Below the pieces are notes generated by a model. It ran no database searches, was not told where the DNA came from, and saw only the letters and a program-made list of their open reading frames with translations. The translations under genes were made by a program, and so were the position numbers. From Thysanoteuthis rhombus (Eukaryota > Mollusca > Cephalopoda > Oegopsida > Thysanoteuthidae): a stretch of 64,000 nucleotides of DNA. Below are positions 22,133 through 34,109 of this stretch, in pieces. Within the stretch, counting starts at the first letter, position 1. The number at the start of each line of letters is the position of its first letter. The stretch covers positions 29,637,599-29,701,598 of the forward strand of contig OY735206.1 in assembly GCA_963457665.1 (NCBI GenBank), read 5' to 3'.

Positions 22133-22745
22133 CTTACTCAGGCTCGTCCTGTGTCCACCAACAGGATCCATCCTATGAACCAAGTCAAGCCTGCCCTAAC
22201 GACTTCGTGAAACCATGCGTGAAGACTTGGGGACTCTTGCACCATAGAATTCATCCTGTGAACAAAGTTCAGCTTGTACCGACGTCCTTGTGCAATCATG
22301 CGCAAGGACTCGGGTTCTCTTGCACTCTGTGCCTGCACGTTTTCGAACGTGCGGAACCCCACCCTAATCCCGACCTCGTATCATGTTTTTACTGGTGGGG
22401 ATGCAAATAGATAAACTCGGCACAGTCTCGGGGGATCAGTACACCTCGGGGCAGTATTGTCCCATTGCAAAAAAGGGATAGATCAGGCTTGTCCTGACGC
22501 CTTCACAATACTAGTTGCAGGGACTGGAGCCATTCTTTTAGCTCTCCCATGTACAGAACTCTACATTAAAAACGACCTTGTGTCACGTCTTGCTCTTGTG
22601 GGGAAGAGAGTAAATAGGAAAGTGAAGTGACTGTTCTTCTCACGTCGACTAAACATAGCAATAACTTTCTGTTTTCATTTTAAACGTTATTATGGTTGTA
22701 TTTTAATTGTTTTCTTCATGAATTTCAATTTGATCCGACTTTGAA

Positions 22746-24129
22746 ACGTCCCCAACTTGTATTATAGCTAATATGTTAATTCTATTGCAAAAAAGCTTTG
22801 TCCAGATCATAAGAAGGATGATTGGTGGAAATTCTGATTTAAAAGTTATTTGTTTTCCTTGTTTAGAATCAGAGGTTTTGTCTTTGAAACGTTGTTTACA
22901 TTTAATAAACAATGAGACGTAATAATTTGCATTAGAAAAATTTTAGTCAAAACAGACACAGATTTTAAAATCATACCAAAAGTCAACTGGTTATTGGATT
23001 TGAATAAAGTTTATATTATTTCATCATTTGTGAATGTATTTATTTATGAAAAGTGTATTTTATAAGAAAGATTTGGAAATATTTCAAAGCCAATCATCCC
23101 CTCTTTATCTAATTTATGAAATCTTTGTAAAATATTCATGGTTACTAAGAATATTTAGTTTTCTATAAAGATATGTCCCAGCTGGAATTGAATCAGTTTG
23201 AATCACACTTGAAACCTCAGTCAGAGATTTGGTGTCATTATTCGGAAAAAAAAAAACCTGCAAAAAAACTAAAATATTTTTTTGTTTGGAAAAGTTTGTG
23301 ATAGTTTTTTTATAAGAATATTTTGTACACTTTTGGATTCTGAAAAAAAATTTTTTTTATATCAAAAACTTATACTATGGAAAAATCTTTTTCGATGTTT
23401 TAAAATTCTTTATGTCTGTTATTACATCTGAAACATTGTTATTAAACAGTGTTTTGATAATTGAGAAATATGAAATTTAGCTAAATCTAATGTTCCAAGG
23501 ATTTCTGATAGAATTATTTCATTTTTCAGATTAAATACTGATATCATGCATTTAGAATGTATGGACGCCTGGAATACAATAACTGGATTAGCTCTGTTGT
23601 TATCATTTAGTCTTTGTATCATCAAAGTCCAGCATTGAAAGTGAGAAAAAGTTGATTTATTTTTCCAACAAAGAGAACAAAATATTCTTATACCACTTCA
23701 TGACAGGTTGTACGTACTGAGAAAAAACAGCTCCTCCAGTTTATATCATTTTTGGTCATCCATACATTCTGTTATGGACAATCCTTAAGAGAAAAAATTG
23801 TGTAGTCTGAGTTTGTGCTCTCCCCGAAAATAATGATCTGTTTTTCCATGTATCCATCTGTCTATTTGTCTATACATCTATATAATAATGGAAGTCTGAT
23901 TCTATCTGCATGTGATCTCCAAGGAGCCAAAGGGGTGCCTTGTAGCCACTGGTGTAGAATTAAGGTTTCTCCACCAAAATACAGCCAAAGATCTGATTTA
24001 GGCTTTTTTGCAGGAACTCGCTTGAAGCCTGCCAGTGGGGCAGGTTCTCAGTTAGTAATAATAAATCATAATGAAGTGGAAGATATTGATGAATTATTAG
24101 CTGATCTGTGAAAATTTCTCAGGCATTGA
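22746..24129. other. Unrecognised, possibly a decayed LINE on the minus strand
   Basis: Minus-strand frames around 23422-23680 include a CSLCWKNKSTFSHFQCW stretch that loosely resembles the C-x-x-C...H...C knuckle at the C terminus of L1-like ORF2 proteins. The evidence is weak. The open frame at 23815-24111 (+) ends in an acidic tail (EVEDIDELLADL) and has no recognisable domain. Confidence 0.3.
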
Positions 24130-24510
24130 TATCCAACCAAGGGAATCATTCCGTGTTGGGGGAGATCAATTAAAAAATTGGGAAAAGAAGTGATCAATGA
24201 AGAAGTTTCTCCTCTTGCCTTTTGTTGGATCACTAAAAAGTCCAAAATTTAAAAAAACAAAAAGCAAACTAAGTGGTCGTTTTAACATAAACTTATATTG
24301 TAAATTGAATTTTAATTGAATTTTTTAAAAATCCATCTTTTTCAATAATAATAAGGAGTGAATGTTTAACTTTTCAGACCTCTACTTCCATTGGAGCAGC
24401 TTATACCCATGACGCGTACATTGCCAGCCAGTCAGTCAGCCAGAATCACTTGAAAACAAAAGAAATCTATGTTGGCAGTTTTGGTTTATGGTGTCTCACA
24501 AAACCCCCCA
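24130..24510 (+). repeat. Family C, copy
   Basis: Contains aaaaaattgggaaaagaagt, gccttttgttggatcact, aaacttatattgtaaattga, the ccagtcagtcagccag run and tatgttggcagttttggttt. The start is diverged. Confidence 0.6.
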
Positions 24511-25415
24511 AAACAAAGGCATGGTTAAATAGTTTGAGTAATTCTTGGAATAATAACACCTTTTCTCAGAATTAAACAATGTATCTGTGTAATAAGAAAG
24601 CACTTATGTATCAGTAATTATTTTCAGTTGGGAATTTTTGCAGCTGTCATCTACATTATTTTTATTATTTTTCATCTTGCCGTTTTAAGAAGCATATCGA
24701 CCTGCTCTAACCAAACCTATCCATTGAATAAAAAAAATCTAGTTTTTCCTAGTGGAAAAATTCACACATAAATTTGGATTGCTATGAGATGATTCCTTTA
24801 GAAAAGGATTCACTGAACTTGGTTCAATGGAAAAATCCATAATTACGGACAGAGGAAAATCATGCTGTTCATTAAAGAAGCAGATATTTGGTAAGAGACT
24901 TTGAGCAAGTTCAGCTTTGTGTACACTTTAAAGAAAAGAAATTTATACAAACGGAAATATTTTGTTGAGATTTCTTCAGGCAAAAACTGAACGTGAAATT
25001 AAACCAAAAAAGAAACAAATAAACTGCAATTTATAGACATAAAAATCAATCCCATGAGATGTACTGATGCGAGTGTTACTCTAAAAACATTGACAACATG
25101 TCAATCACAAAGTAGACATTTTGATTTTGAAACTCTAGTAAAGCTTATATTGCACACACCACTCGGAACTTTGGAGCCTTGACTGGGACTGTTTGATCTT
25201 GTTTCATCAGATTTTTACCTTTTAATCATTATCTTTTGTTCTTTTCTCCCCCTTTATAATGCAGGTACTGGGGTCCAAGAAAGACAACCACATTGTAATT
25301 GAACAACAGATAATGAAAAGTCAATAATGAGTGTCAAACAAGTTCACCGGTAAATGAAGATGTCGTTTACATCACAAAATCAAAGAAATTATGTGCAAAA
25401 CACAATGTAATCAGT
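24511..25415. other. No feature recognised
   Basis: Nothing convincing. A stretch at 25150-25225 faintly resembles a mariner C terminus but is not supported. Confidence 0.35.
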
Positions 25416-25922
25416 GGCATATGATGGTTTGTATCATGGGTGTGCTCTGAGCTATGGATGTACAAAAAATGCAAAAATATTTTATCATCTGTAAAAAGCA
25501 ATGGATAGTAAAAGCTTTTTTGGTATAATGAAGGGAAGGTGCAAACATTTTCGGATGGGTCATCCTCTGATAAAAGTGTCAGTCGAAAGAAGCTGTTGAA
25601 TATTTATTTGGAAAAATGAATTCAAAACATTTTTTCCTCCTCTTTTATGTCTTACGATGCATAATTATGGGAATTTTGTACCACTAAAAAATTTTCATTA
25701 ATTCTCTTGTTTCTTTTTATTTGTTGATAGTTTGTATCATCAAATGAGCAATGATGTGAAATATAAGAATATACAATCAGGATCACCTTCCCTACATTGT
25801 ACCAAAAAGGTTTTTACTGTATATCGCTTTTTATAGACACTAAAATATTTTTGCGTTTTAGTGCATCCATATATCAGAGCACACCTGTGATACAATGCAT
25901 CATATGCCATTGCATGTAAATA
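25416..25922. repeat. Long imperfect inverted repeat
   Basis: The arms at 25416-25541 and 25784-25922 are reverse complements at roughly 80% by eye: ggcatatgatg...gtatcatgggtgtgctctga against tcagagcacacctgtgatac...catcatatgcc, and aatgaagggaaggtg against caccttccctacatt. The spacer is about 240 bp. The whole could form a long hairpin RNA if transcribed, or be two copies of one short repeat head to head. Confidence 0.65.
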
Positions 25923-26911
25923 TATTGGAAAATTCAAGAAGTTTAGTATTTTACTCATATTAATAAAGTCTTTTGATGAAATTTTGTCTTTATTAATTCT
26001 TCTGGATGAGTGGGAGATAATATTTAAATGAAAATGGCTGGGTTCACTACCCATTCACCTTATTTGGAGAAGTGTGTTTAGAATCCCACTATTTCAAAGG
26101 ACTCCTGTAATCAAATATTGGACAAAATAATCTGAAATACTGAGCCTGACAGAAAAGGAATTCATAAGCTAGAATCGAGCAAAAAGATTTTTGACATTAT
26201 AAGAAACTATTTTTTTGTTGCTGATGATATATTATTTTCAGTATGTTTGCTTTTAGTTATATTCAGGAAACTGTGGGGTAACTTTGAAAGTTAGATCTGT
26301 TTTTGTCATCAGAGTGCATGAGCAGCATTAAGTTTCGACTAATGTCATTAAAAATGATTGCTTTTTTCAATTGTTATGTGGCACCTGCCATAACTGCTTT
26401 TGAAATAGCCTTGTCAAAATTGGTGCATTCTGATTCACTGAGTCTAACATTGAAGATGGAAGAAATTAAGCAACATTTTATTTGTTTTTTTATGTTATTT
26501 TAAGAAAGGTAAAAACACAACAAAATAAAGATTTTTGCACTTTATGGAGAAGGTATTTGGATGATCCAACATGTCAAGAGAAGTCTACAAAGTTTCATGC
26601 TAGTGATTTCTTGCTGAACAATGCTACATGATTTGGTAGACCAGTTAAAGTTGAGAGCAATTAAATCAAATCAAGATATTACTTGAGAATGATTAATACT
26701 ATATGCCGCAAGGGATAGTCAAAATACATGTATTTATGGTGTAAATGAAAGGGGGTTCGCCACTACGAGCACCTTTCTGAGAAGCAAATGATTGTTTTGA
26801 ACAAATACTGCTCCCAATTAGATCAATTAAAGGTAGCAATCAACAAAAAGCATTCAGAATTAGTTAAAAGTAAGGGCATAATATCCCATCAAGATAATAC
26901 TACATCACAAA
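25923..26911. other. No feature recognised
   Basis: AT-rich sequence with no recognised gene. The frame at 26303-26503 has no known domain. Confidence 0.4.
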
Positions 26912-27330
26912 CACAGATGAGCAAAAATATTATGACCAGCGACATTTGGCAAGAAGTTTAACAACCGTGCATATCAAGGTCAAAAGTATAAAAACAGGCG
27001 AGTCAATCTCAAGTTCTTCATTTCTGTGAGTTGAATGCTGTAGTTATGAGCTTGAAGAAAGATTTGTATCACTTTGATGAAGGTCAAATTGTTATGGCCA
27101 AAAGACTAGGTCAAAGCATATCTGAAGCGGCACAGCTTGTTTGGTGCTTGTGTTCAGTTGTTCTGAGTATCTATTAGCAGTGGTCCGAGAAGGAAAAAAT
27201 TAACGACTGCCAACAGGGCATTTGGCTGCCAAGACTAATCGATGCGAGAAGTCAACAGAGGCTTTCCCAGCAAGTATGAGCCAAGAGCTATGGTGGCGCA
27301 AATTGCAGAGTTTTAATCGAAGTGAAGAAA
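26912..27330 (+). mobile_element. Tc1-like transposon, 5' end and transposase N terminus
   Basis: cacagatgagcaaaaatatt begins as a Tc1-type end. A frame from ATG 27046 gives MSLKKDLYHFDEGQIVMAKR, LGQSISEAAQL, then QWSEKEKIN and, after breaks, RLIDARSQQRLSQQV. This is the helix-turn-helix DNA-binding region of Tc1-like transposases (F-D-x-G-x-I-V...G-x-S-I-S-E). The DDE catalytic part is absent. Confidence 0.75.
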
Positions 27331-28219
27331 TACATGCAAACACAAAGACACTTTACTTAATAAACCAATCAGTTACGCTACAGTTTGATGATGTTTAGAG
27401 AACACACTGAATAAGTGAAGAACAATCACAGAAACCCAGAAGAAGAAAGAATAACAGAACAAGGTGTACTAGAGATACAATTGTTCAAAACAAAACAGGG
27501 TGTATGTGCACTGTTACCTCTCGATAAAAACCAAACCAAACCAAACCAAACAGATAGGGGTCACTTTACTATGATGAAAGTCGGCCTAAAAATAGAAGGA
27601 GGTTTTGTGAGCATTGCTCGAAAGAAAAGAAAGGAAAGAGAGAACAAGCAACAAGAAAATATTTGTGCAAAAGAAACAGTAGTAATTGCCAAAGTTAGAT
27701 GAACCATTGGTGCTGCCATAATTGACATTAGTCTCCGCTTTCTCAGTATCCAATGTGCTGATAAGTGTTGGGCTCACTTGAGCCAGCTGTTCTTTAACTA
27801 GACTTGGATAACAAGAATTATTTACACTGGGGCATGCTCGTTTAAAAGGTGCATGTTGGAAGGGGCCAGACTTTATGGTGTTAGGAACAGCCTGCCATAA
27901 TTGTCATGCAAAACAACTTTCCGCATGTCATATGGAACTGAAAGCTTGAGATTATTTCGGTTACTTCTCTTCTTGTTGCCAATTTAGATGTTTTATATCT
28001 AGATTTAGATAATCCTAAAGATTGAAAGTTGAGGGAGATAACTTATAGAAACTATGTGGAAAGATCTATAATGTTTAATTTTTTTCTTTTCTTTTTTATT
28101 AGATTTCTTGAGAACCATTGATCCAAACAATTTCAAACTTGATGCTACAATGCCTTTTGTGCTTATCAATATATCTGGGGAATGTCAATTTTGCATCATG
28201 GCCAGTTTTCAAGCAGTCA
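27331..28219. other. No gene recognised; short (CCAAA)n run
   Basis: An ccaaa pentanucleotide run lies at 27530-27551. The frame at 27415-27702 is Lys/Glu-rich without a domain. Confidence 0.4.
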
Positions 28220-28410
28220 TGGTGCACACGAGCACACGCACACACACACACACACACATGCACAAACACACATGCACGTACATGTACACACATACACGCG
28301 CATTTACACATATGCACTAGTACACACACATATACGCATACATATCCATACACATACACACATGCATGTGTACACACATACATGAATACTCACACACACA
28401 CACACATATA
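28220..28410. repeat. (CA)n-rich compound microsatellite
   Basis: ca units mixed with cata and catgca units over about 190 bp. Frames through it are repeat artefacts (His/Thr or Cys/Val runs). Confidence 0.9.
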
Positions 28411-29122
<712 letters not shown>

Positions 29123-29129
<7 letters not shown>

Positions 29130-29904
29130 TCATAATCATTCTTCAAAGAAGACTTTCAAATATTTCTGCAACCCCCTGCAACCTTTATGTGACATCAAAT
29201 TCATAAAACCATAGGGAATATTTGAAAAAACGTTAACACAGAAATTGTAAATAAGGGTTTAGTTGAGTTCATCGAGAGATTGGGATGTTATGGTGATTGT
29301 GACATGAGAGGGTAGAATAAACTTGATGTTATGGTAAGAGGAATATAGAAGATTGTTGGGTCTGTGAATGAGGTTAGTTAAGTTAAAAAGTCAGGATAGT
29401 GAAGACCTTCAACATCCTCTTATCCCACATATTGTGTTATTTTTCACAAATAAATGTCAGATTCTTGACACATGAAGTTCATTGGTATATTATTCTTAGA
29501 GAACTCAGAGTGAATCGATCCTTTCTTTATAGAGAGTTCATTACAGTCTATTGTCGTAAAAATCTTTACATACAGCCAATATATGTTGTATAAGAACATT
29601 TAAAATTCACTTCATAGTCAGGGTATTAGTAAAAATACCAAGCAAATAGATAAGAGTCCTATAATTCTACCAACAAAAACAAAGAATGATATTTGAAATC
29701 CCTACATTTCTCACAGTGAGAAAAAATATCACACAAAAATCAAAGTGCGCAAATTAAAAAGATAAATACCATCAAGGTGAAGTTGGTCATCTGAAAAAAT
29801 CACTGAATCAATTTTTTCATACCATGACTGATTTATTGTTGATAAATCCAGATATAAGAGTGAAATGACCATTCCAGAAGATCATATGTTGTACAAATGA
29901 ATTT
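29123..29904. other. No feature recognised
   Basis: No gene or shared repeat seen. Confidence 0.4.
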
Positions 29905-30110
29905 CTTTGATTTATTACTATGTTTTGCCAATACATACTGACTTTCAAAATGCTGAAATATTTTCTTCATAAAGCCAGTATGCACTTGTGAAATGTAAAA
30001 ATATTTTCTTGATAAAGACAATATGCACTGGTGAAATGTTGAAATATTTTTTTGATAAAGCCTGTATACGCTGATGAAACATTGAAATACATTAAAGAAA
30101 TTCATTTGTT
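29905..30110. repeat. 43-bp tandem repeat, about 4 units
   Basis: Units begin at 29948, 29991, 30034 and 30077, each exactly 43 bp apart: aaatg, then tgaaatattttctt, ataaagcc and agtatgcactggtg. A more diverged unit precedes 29948. Since 43 is not a multiple of 3 it is unlikely to be coding. No other copy in the window. Confidence 0.8.
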
Positions 30111-30547
30111 CTACACAAAAAATCTGTAGATATACTCTAAAAATAGCCTGTAAAGCAGTTTATTATAATCATGGATAATATCATCGAACATTTATTGTTA
30201 TCAAAATCAGTTGATCACTTTATCTAAAATGAATAAGAAATTATATTGAAATATTCATATTGATCACCTTAATTTTTTATGATGTAAAATTGTTTTCAAT
30301 ATTGAATTTAATATCATAACAATACATTAATAACAATGAATGTAAATTCATGATAATGCGAGTTCCAATTTTTATGTTCTTTGCTTGATGTTATCATCTG
30401 TTATCTAAAAGTGCCCCAAAGTGCTGATAATAAGCAGCTTCCTTTGTACTTTCAAAATAAGGAGTGTCTGCCCAAGAGAAATGGTTAGAAATTTATTCTT
30501 GTAGGCCATTGCAAGTAAGTTCAATCCTTATTGAGCATGTTGTCATT
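30111..30547. other. No feature recognised
   Basis: AT-rich spacer. Confidence 0.4.
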
Positions 30548-30880
30548 TCATCATCATCATCATCAGCAGCAGCCTTTTAGTGACTGTTGTTGGATGTACA
30601 CCTTCCTAAAGATTGGCCTGACCTCTCTATCAAGAGTGTTGCAGAGCCAATACTTTTTTTAACTTATCTAGTTTGTCTTGCCATCTTTACCAGTTTCAGT
30701 TTTACAAATGATCTCTGGGGATCCAGCAGTTGTCTAACATTCTTGCAACATGACCAGCCAATTGCAAATCAAGTTTTCTAATGGTTTATATTATGTCTCT
30801 GTTTGTTTTTTAATATAATGTACAATCTTGTGATCTTTCCACGTGATGTTGAATGATATTTTTTTAGTTTTGCCAGGGAC
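30548..30880 (-). mobile_element. RTE-type LINE 3' end, older copy
   Basis: Starts with a (CAT)n tail (30548-30565) and aligns with the LINE at 2836-3318: gccttttagtgactgttgtt, gatctctggggatcca, cattcttgcaacatgacca and tgtgatctttccacgtga. It is more diverged, with stops across the old frame. Confidence 0.75.
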
Positions 30881-31194
30881 TAATGTTTAAATATTCTGTT
30901 TCTCTCAATGATGTGCAAGTGAGAATTATGTTTGAATCTTTATACTTCTGCTTGGGTTAATGTAGGATAACTTTCAATCTGAATTTAAAAATCTGAAATC
31001 ATCCAAATGAAAAAGTAATTAATCCTGTTTCTAAATATAGGCAGCAGTAAGCAAACATCTAAAGTTTCTGAAGATTTTGTGAGATATGCAAACAGAAAAA
31101 GTAATTTATGGATCAAATGAAATGAGATTCTTAGTCACTCATTCTGATTCTAATCTGGGTCAATGTTGCTAAATATCAGTGGAACTGGTATCTA
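30881..31194. other. No feature recognised
   Basis: Unrecognised spacer. Confidence 0.4.
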
Positions 31195-31390
31195 TACATA
31201 TAATACACTGTATATATGTCTATATTTTTTGCTTTTAACATTTGTCAGGGGAAATAATAATTAAATGCCAATGTCTCCTGTATGTATCTATTTTTGCAAA
31301 TGCATAAAAAAATCTGTGTTTATTCTGGTTGAACATATACAAGAAAATACTGAGGAACATAATGTACAGTGAATTACAAAATTATTTGGA
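31195..31390 (-). repeat. Family A, copy 3
   Basis: Reverse copy with atatttttgcttttaacat, tttgcaaatgcataaaa, ctggttgaac and gaacataatgta, parallel to 7843-8030. Confidence 0.65.
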
Positions 31391-31414
31391 TTCTGCCGTC
31401 ATTTTTTGATATCG

Positions 31415-31590
31415 TATTCCGGTATTGAAAAAATAGATTAACAATGATATTCAATCCTTCCACAAAATTTCATCAGAAATCATAAAATACTTTTGGAGAT
31501 ATCTTGAGGACAGATGGAAAGACTGACTGACAGACAGATGCAATCGAATACATATACTTCTCCAACTTCATTGGCAGAGGTAATTAGTTT
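31415..31590 (+). repeat. Family L tail
   Basis: ccttccacaaaatttcatca, acttttggagatatcttgag, gacagatgg then ttcattggcagaggtaat. This is the terminal part of the family L pattern. Confidence 0.55.
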
Positions 31591-31884
31591 TAGCATTTAC
31601 TGGAGACATTTGATAACTAATACATTCCCAGGAGAAAAAAAAAATTACTTTTATTAATCTAATGGTTATTAAAATTATCTGACTTGAATTATAGGTTTTC
31701 TGCAAGCTCAAAAGCATTTAATGATGGCAATTTTTTTAAAGACATTTTCCCAATATTAAAATATTGATAAAATTGTAAACATTTTTTGCGGATTCAAACT
31801 TTAATAGGGTTTTACTTGTTAATTTATTTTAGATTAGTGAAATTGGCTTTTTTTGAAGAGGAAAATTAGGTTTTGATCAAGTGA

Positions 31885-32430
31885 TACTAAAACGGGTTTT
31901 GTTAGTGACTCAATACAAACCATCACCTGACCAACATTGTTTGACAGCATGTCATGTTGGGGATGATCAATTGAAGATTAAAAAAAGGGTGATGAATGAA
32001 TAACTTACGTCACTCATCTTTTGTTGGATGATGATTACTAAGAACATTTGAAGTTTTAGAAAACAAGCATGAATAATGCCAAACCTAAACTAAGGAACCA
32101 ATTTAGTGTAAACTTACATTGCGAATTGAAGCCTTTTTCAAAAACCTATTTAGGAGGGGAGGATTTTCCAAAAACAAAAAAATATGTTTCTTCTAGACAT
32201 ATTTAAAGATATTTAAAATTTCAGCTTTCTAACTCCATTGGTGTGTCCAGTTACACATACATATATACATACACACATTCATACATACACACATACACAC
32301 ATACATACATACATACATACATACATACATACATACATACTTGGCCAGCCAGACCAAAATAAAAACTGAAGAAACCTATGTTGACAGTTTTGGTGACAGT
32401 ACTTGTTGGAAGTTTTCAAAAAGACTTGTT
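31885..32430 (+). repeat. Family C, copy with (CATA)n
   Basis: Has gactcaatacaaaccatcac, gcatgtcatgttgggga, aactaaggaaccaattta, cagctttctaactccatt, a (CATA)n run at 32256-32340 and ccagccagaccaaaat, ending tatgttgacagttttgg. Confidence 0.7.
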
Positions 32431-32484
32431 AATAATATAACAATACATGCAAAATAAGTATTAAAGCTTATGAGGACTAGTATT

Positions 32485-32785
32485 GAACAACCTTATCCAT
32501 CAAAGGTGGCAAAGGGTTCTATCCTTTTTATATGTTTGTGTGTTTGTTTGTGTGTTCCAGCACTCCTGGCCATACTGTTTAGTCTACAGCCATGAAAATT
32601 GGCATCAGTACTCCTCTAAAACCTACTGAAATTTTTATTTTCATTTTTGGAGAAACAGGTTTATTAAACATGTAGATGCTGGCGAATCTAGATATTTCAA
32701 GATGATGTGCATTTTAGATGGTTTTTTTATGGAAAATGATGTCATAAATAGAATTTATCCCGACCATACTTATTCATTGATTGAA
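32485..32785 (+). repeat. Dispersed repeat family B, copy 1
   Basis: Matched by 59608-59910 in the same orientation: catcaaaggtggcaaaggg, tctatcctttttatatgt, ttgtttgtgtgt, and near the end gatgtcataaatagaattta. About 300 bp, non-coding. Confidence 0.65.
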
Positions 32786-33134
32786 TTTTTTTACAGGACT
32801 TTTTTTCACGGTTGTTCTCTTGCCATCCTCAGGTTTATGTAGCATCAAATAAATAGTTTCAAGTAGTCATCTATTTTTTAGCAAGACCAATTTTTTTAGA
32901 GTACTTTGTATTTAAAAAAAATTTCCATCCCATTTTACATGAAATGTTGGTTTGGTATATATTAGATTTTCAAGGCCATAAATAGGAATAAACATTGTTT
33001 TAAGCTGATGCATGGAATGTTAAAATAGTTGTCTAAATTTCTGATATGAAAGATTGTCATGATTAACTTTTATGATTTGTTTTTCTTTCATCTTATTTTT
33101 GTTACTTTGTTTTTTACCTTTTTTTTCTCTATAG
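32786..33134. other. Intergenic or intronic, T-rich toward the end
   Basis: No repeat recognised; the last 60 bp are pyrimidine-rich and end in ctctatag, a good splice acceptor for the next entry. Confidence 0.4.
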
Positions 33135-33242
33135 GTGTTAAGGAAGCTACATGGATTGGAAATCACGAATGAGCCTCTGAAGAGATCTGAATTTACATCT
33201 TATATCAGATCAGTCTCTCAGATTGGGATGGAACCTTACTGA
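33135..33242 (+). CDS. Candidate last coding exon of an unidentified gene
   Basis: After a strong polypyrimidine tract and acceptor (ttttttctctatag), 35 codons stay open and end in TGA. The product includes GLEITNEPLKRSEFTSYIRS and ends MEPY. Base composition is less AT-rich than the flanks, and AATAAA follows at 33306-33311, about 65 bp after the stop, as in a short 3' UTR. I cannot name the protein, and I found no upstream exon between here and the left edge. The reading phase is assumed from the first full codon after the acceptor. Chance alone can give a 36-codon frame, so the case rests on the combination of acceptor, stop and poly(A) signal. Confidence 0.4.
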   Translation: MLRKLHGLEITNEPLKRSEFTSYIRSVSQIGMEPY

Positions 33243-33334
33243 TCCATACTGCTTATTCAATTGTTGTAGAATGCAAATTGAATCTTGTGACCAAAGAAAC
33301 AGAAAATAAATGAGAGAAAAACTAACCTGAAATT

Positions 33335-33870
33335 AGAAAGCACTCAGATAGCACATACTTTTGTTCGTGCTATTGTCATGGATCAGAATTTCATCTATTA
33401 TTTCATAGCATATCGTTCACCTTTCCACACAATCTTATTGAATTCCATTCAGAATTTTTGGTGATATTGTGTAGACAGACATGAAATATTATATGGTTTG
33501 GACATGTAACTGCAACATAGCAGAGGTAACTGTGCATGGATTTGCCCCAAAATTTGATCTCTCGTCTTGTTGGCTATTGTTCTCCCTTTCACAAAATTTT
33601 TATTGAAATTCATTGAGAACTTTTGGAGAAATTGTGTGGGCAGTCATGAGCATAAATGTATGGAAGAAAAAAATGGGAAAATATTTCTCAAAAAACAAAA
33701 ACATGCTGCATCCCACTCAAAAATTTAACTCTTTCTTTCCTACCCCTTACTACTTTCTTTTCTTACACAAAATTTAATTGAAATTCATCGGGTTGTTTCA
33801 GAGATATCTTGAGGAGAGCCAGAGAGCCAGACAGACCGATAGAAAGATGGAAAGACCTGACCAATTATCT
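33335..33870 (+). repeat. Family L, tandem-like copies
   Basis: 33335-33480 matches the family L start (aaagcactcagatagcacat) and a tail; the tail pattern (aaaatttttattgaaattca, agaacttttggagaaatt) recurs at 33594-33640 and again at 33770-33860 (aaatttaattgaaattcatc, gagatatcttgaggag). Confidence 0.55.
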
Positions 33871-33904
33871 ATTGATTATAATGATAAAGTCACAGCCAAA
33901 TAGG

Positions 33905-34005
33905 GTTGGATATACCAGTTCTTATACAATCAGTGGGGTTGAGCTATGTTGAGCCTGATCAGCACCTTGATGGGTGACCAACTGGATAATCTGGGTGCTG
34001 TAAGT
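33905..34005 (+). mobile_element. 5S rRNA-derived SINE head
   Basis: From gttggatatacca to gggtgctgtaag the sequence follows 5S rRNA: ggttgagctatgttgagcct for the AAGTTAAGCAACGTCGAGCC part (pol III box A region), then ttgatgggtgacc for GGATGGGTGACC (box C), then gataatctgggtgctgta for AATACCGGGTGCTGTA. It is about 20 bp shorter than 5S in the middle and carries many substitutions, so it is not a working rRNA gene. Unrelated sequence continues to about 34110, as expected for a SINE body. Confidence 0.65.
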
Positions 34006-34109
34006 AGCAGGGAGTCATTTACAGTGGCCTCTGTGGCAATCTCATTAATCCTTGCTGGAGGGGACCAATCTCTCCACTATGCTCAATAATCTAAACCAAA
34101 ATGACTGAA

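Larger units (their letters stand above)
21860..22745 (+). repeat. Composite: family F interrupted by GC-rich unit G, with U2-like segments
   Basis: The family F left part (21860-22050) ends in agatcaagg...gtagtatctgttc. Family F sequence resumes at 22619 (aaagtgaagtgactgttctt, then ttttaattgttttcttcatg). Between them lies GC-rich unit G, which contains two diverged tandem repeats of about 83 bp (22162-22245 and 22246-22328), a U2 5'-end-like block at 22111-22132 and recurring gacctcgtatcatg / gaccttgtgtcacg modules. Unit G's last part matches 48240-48352. No gene. Confidence 0.55.

Noticed and set aside
23422-23700. L1-like ORF2 C-terminal knuckle
   Set aside because: Only a weak CxxC...H...C likeness; no RT motifs alongside, so kept as an unrecognised region.
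25150-25225. Mariner transposase C terminus
   Set aside because: Only a loose HTPLGTLEP...SSDFYLL likeness, with no other element part or end nearby.
33905-34005. Functional 5S rRNA gene
   Set aside because: Too short in the middle, many substitutions, single copy and no T-run terminator at the expected end.
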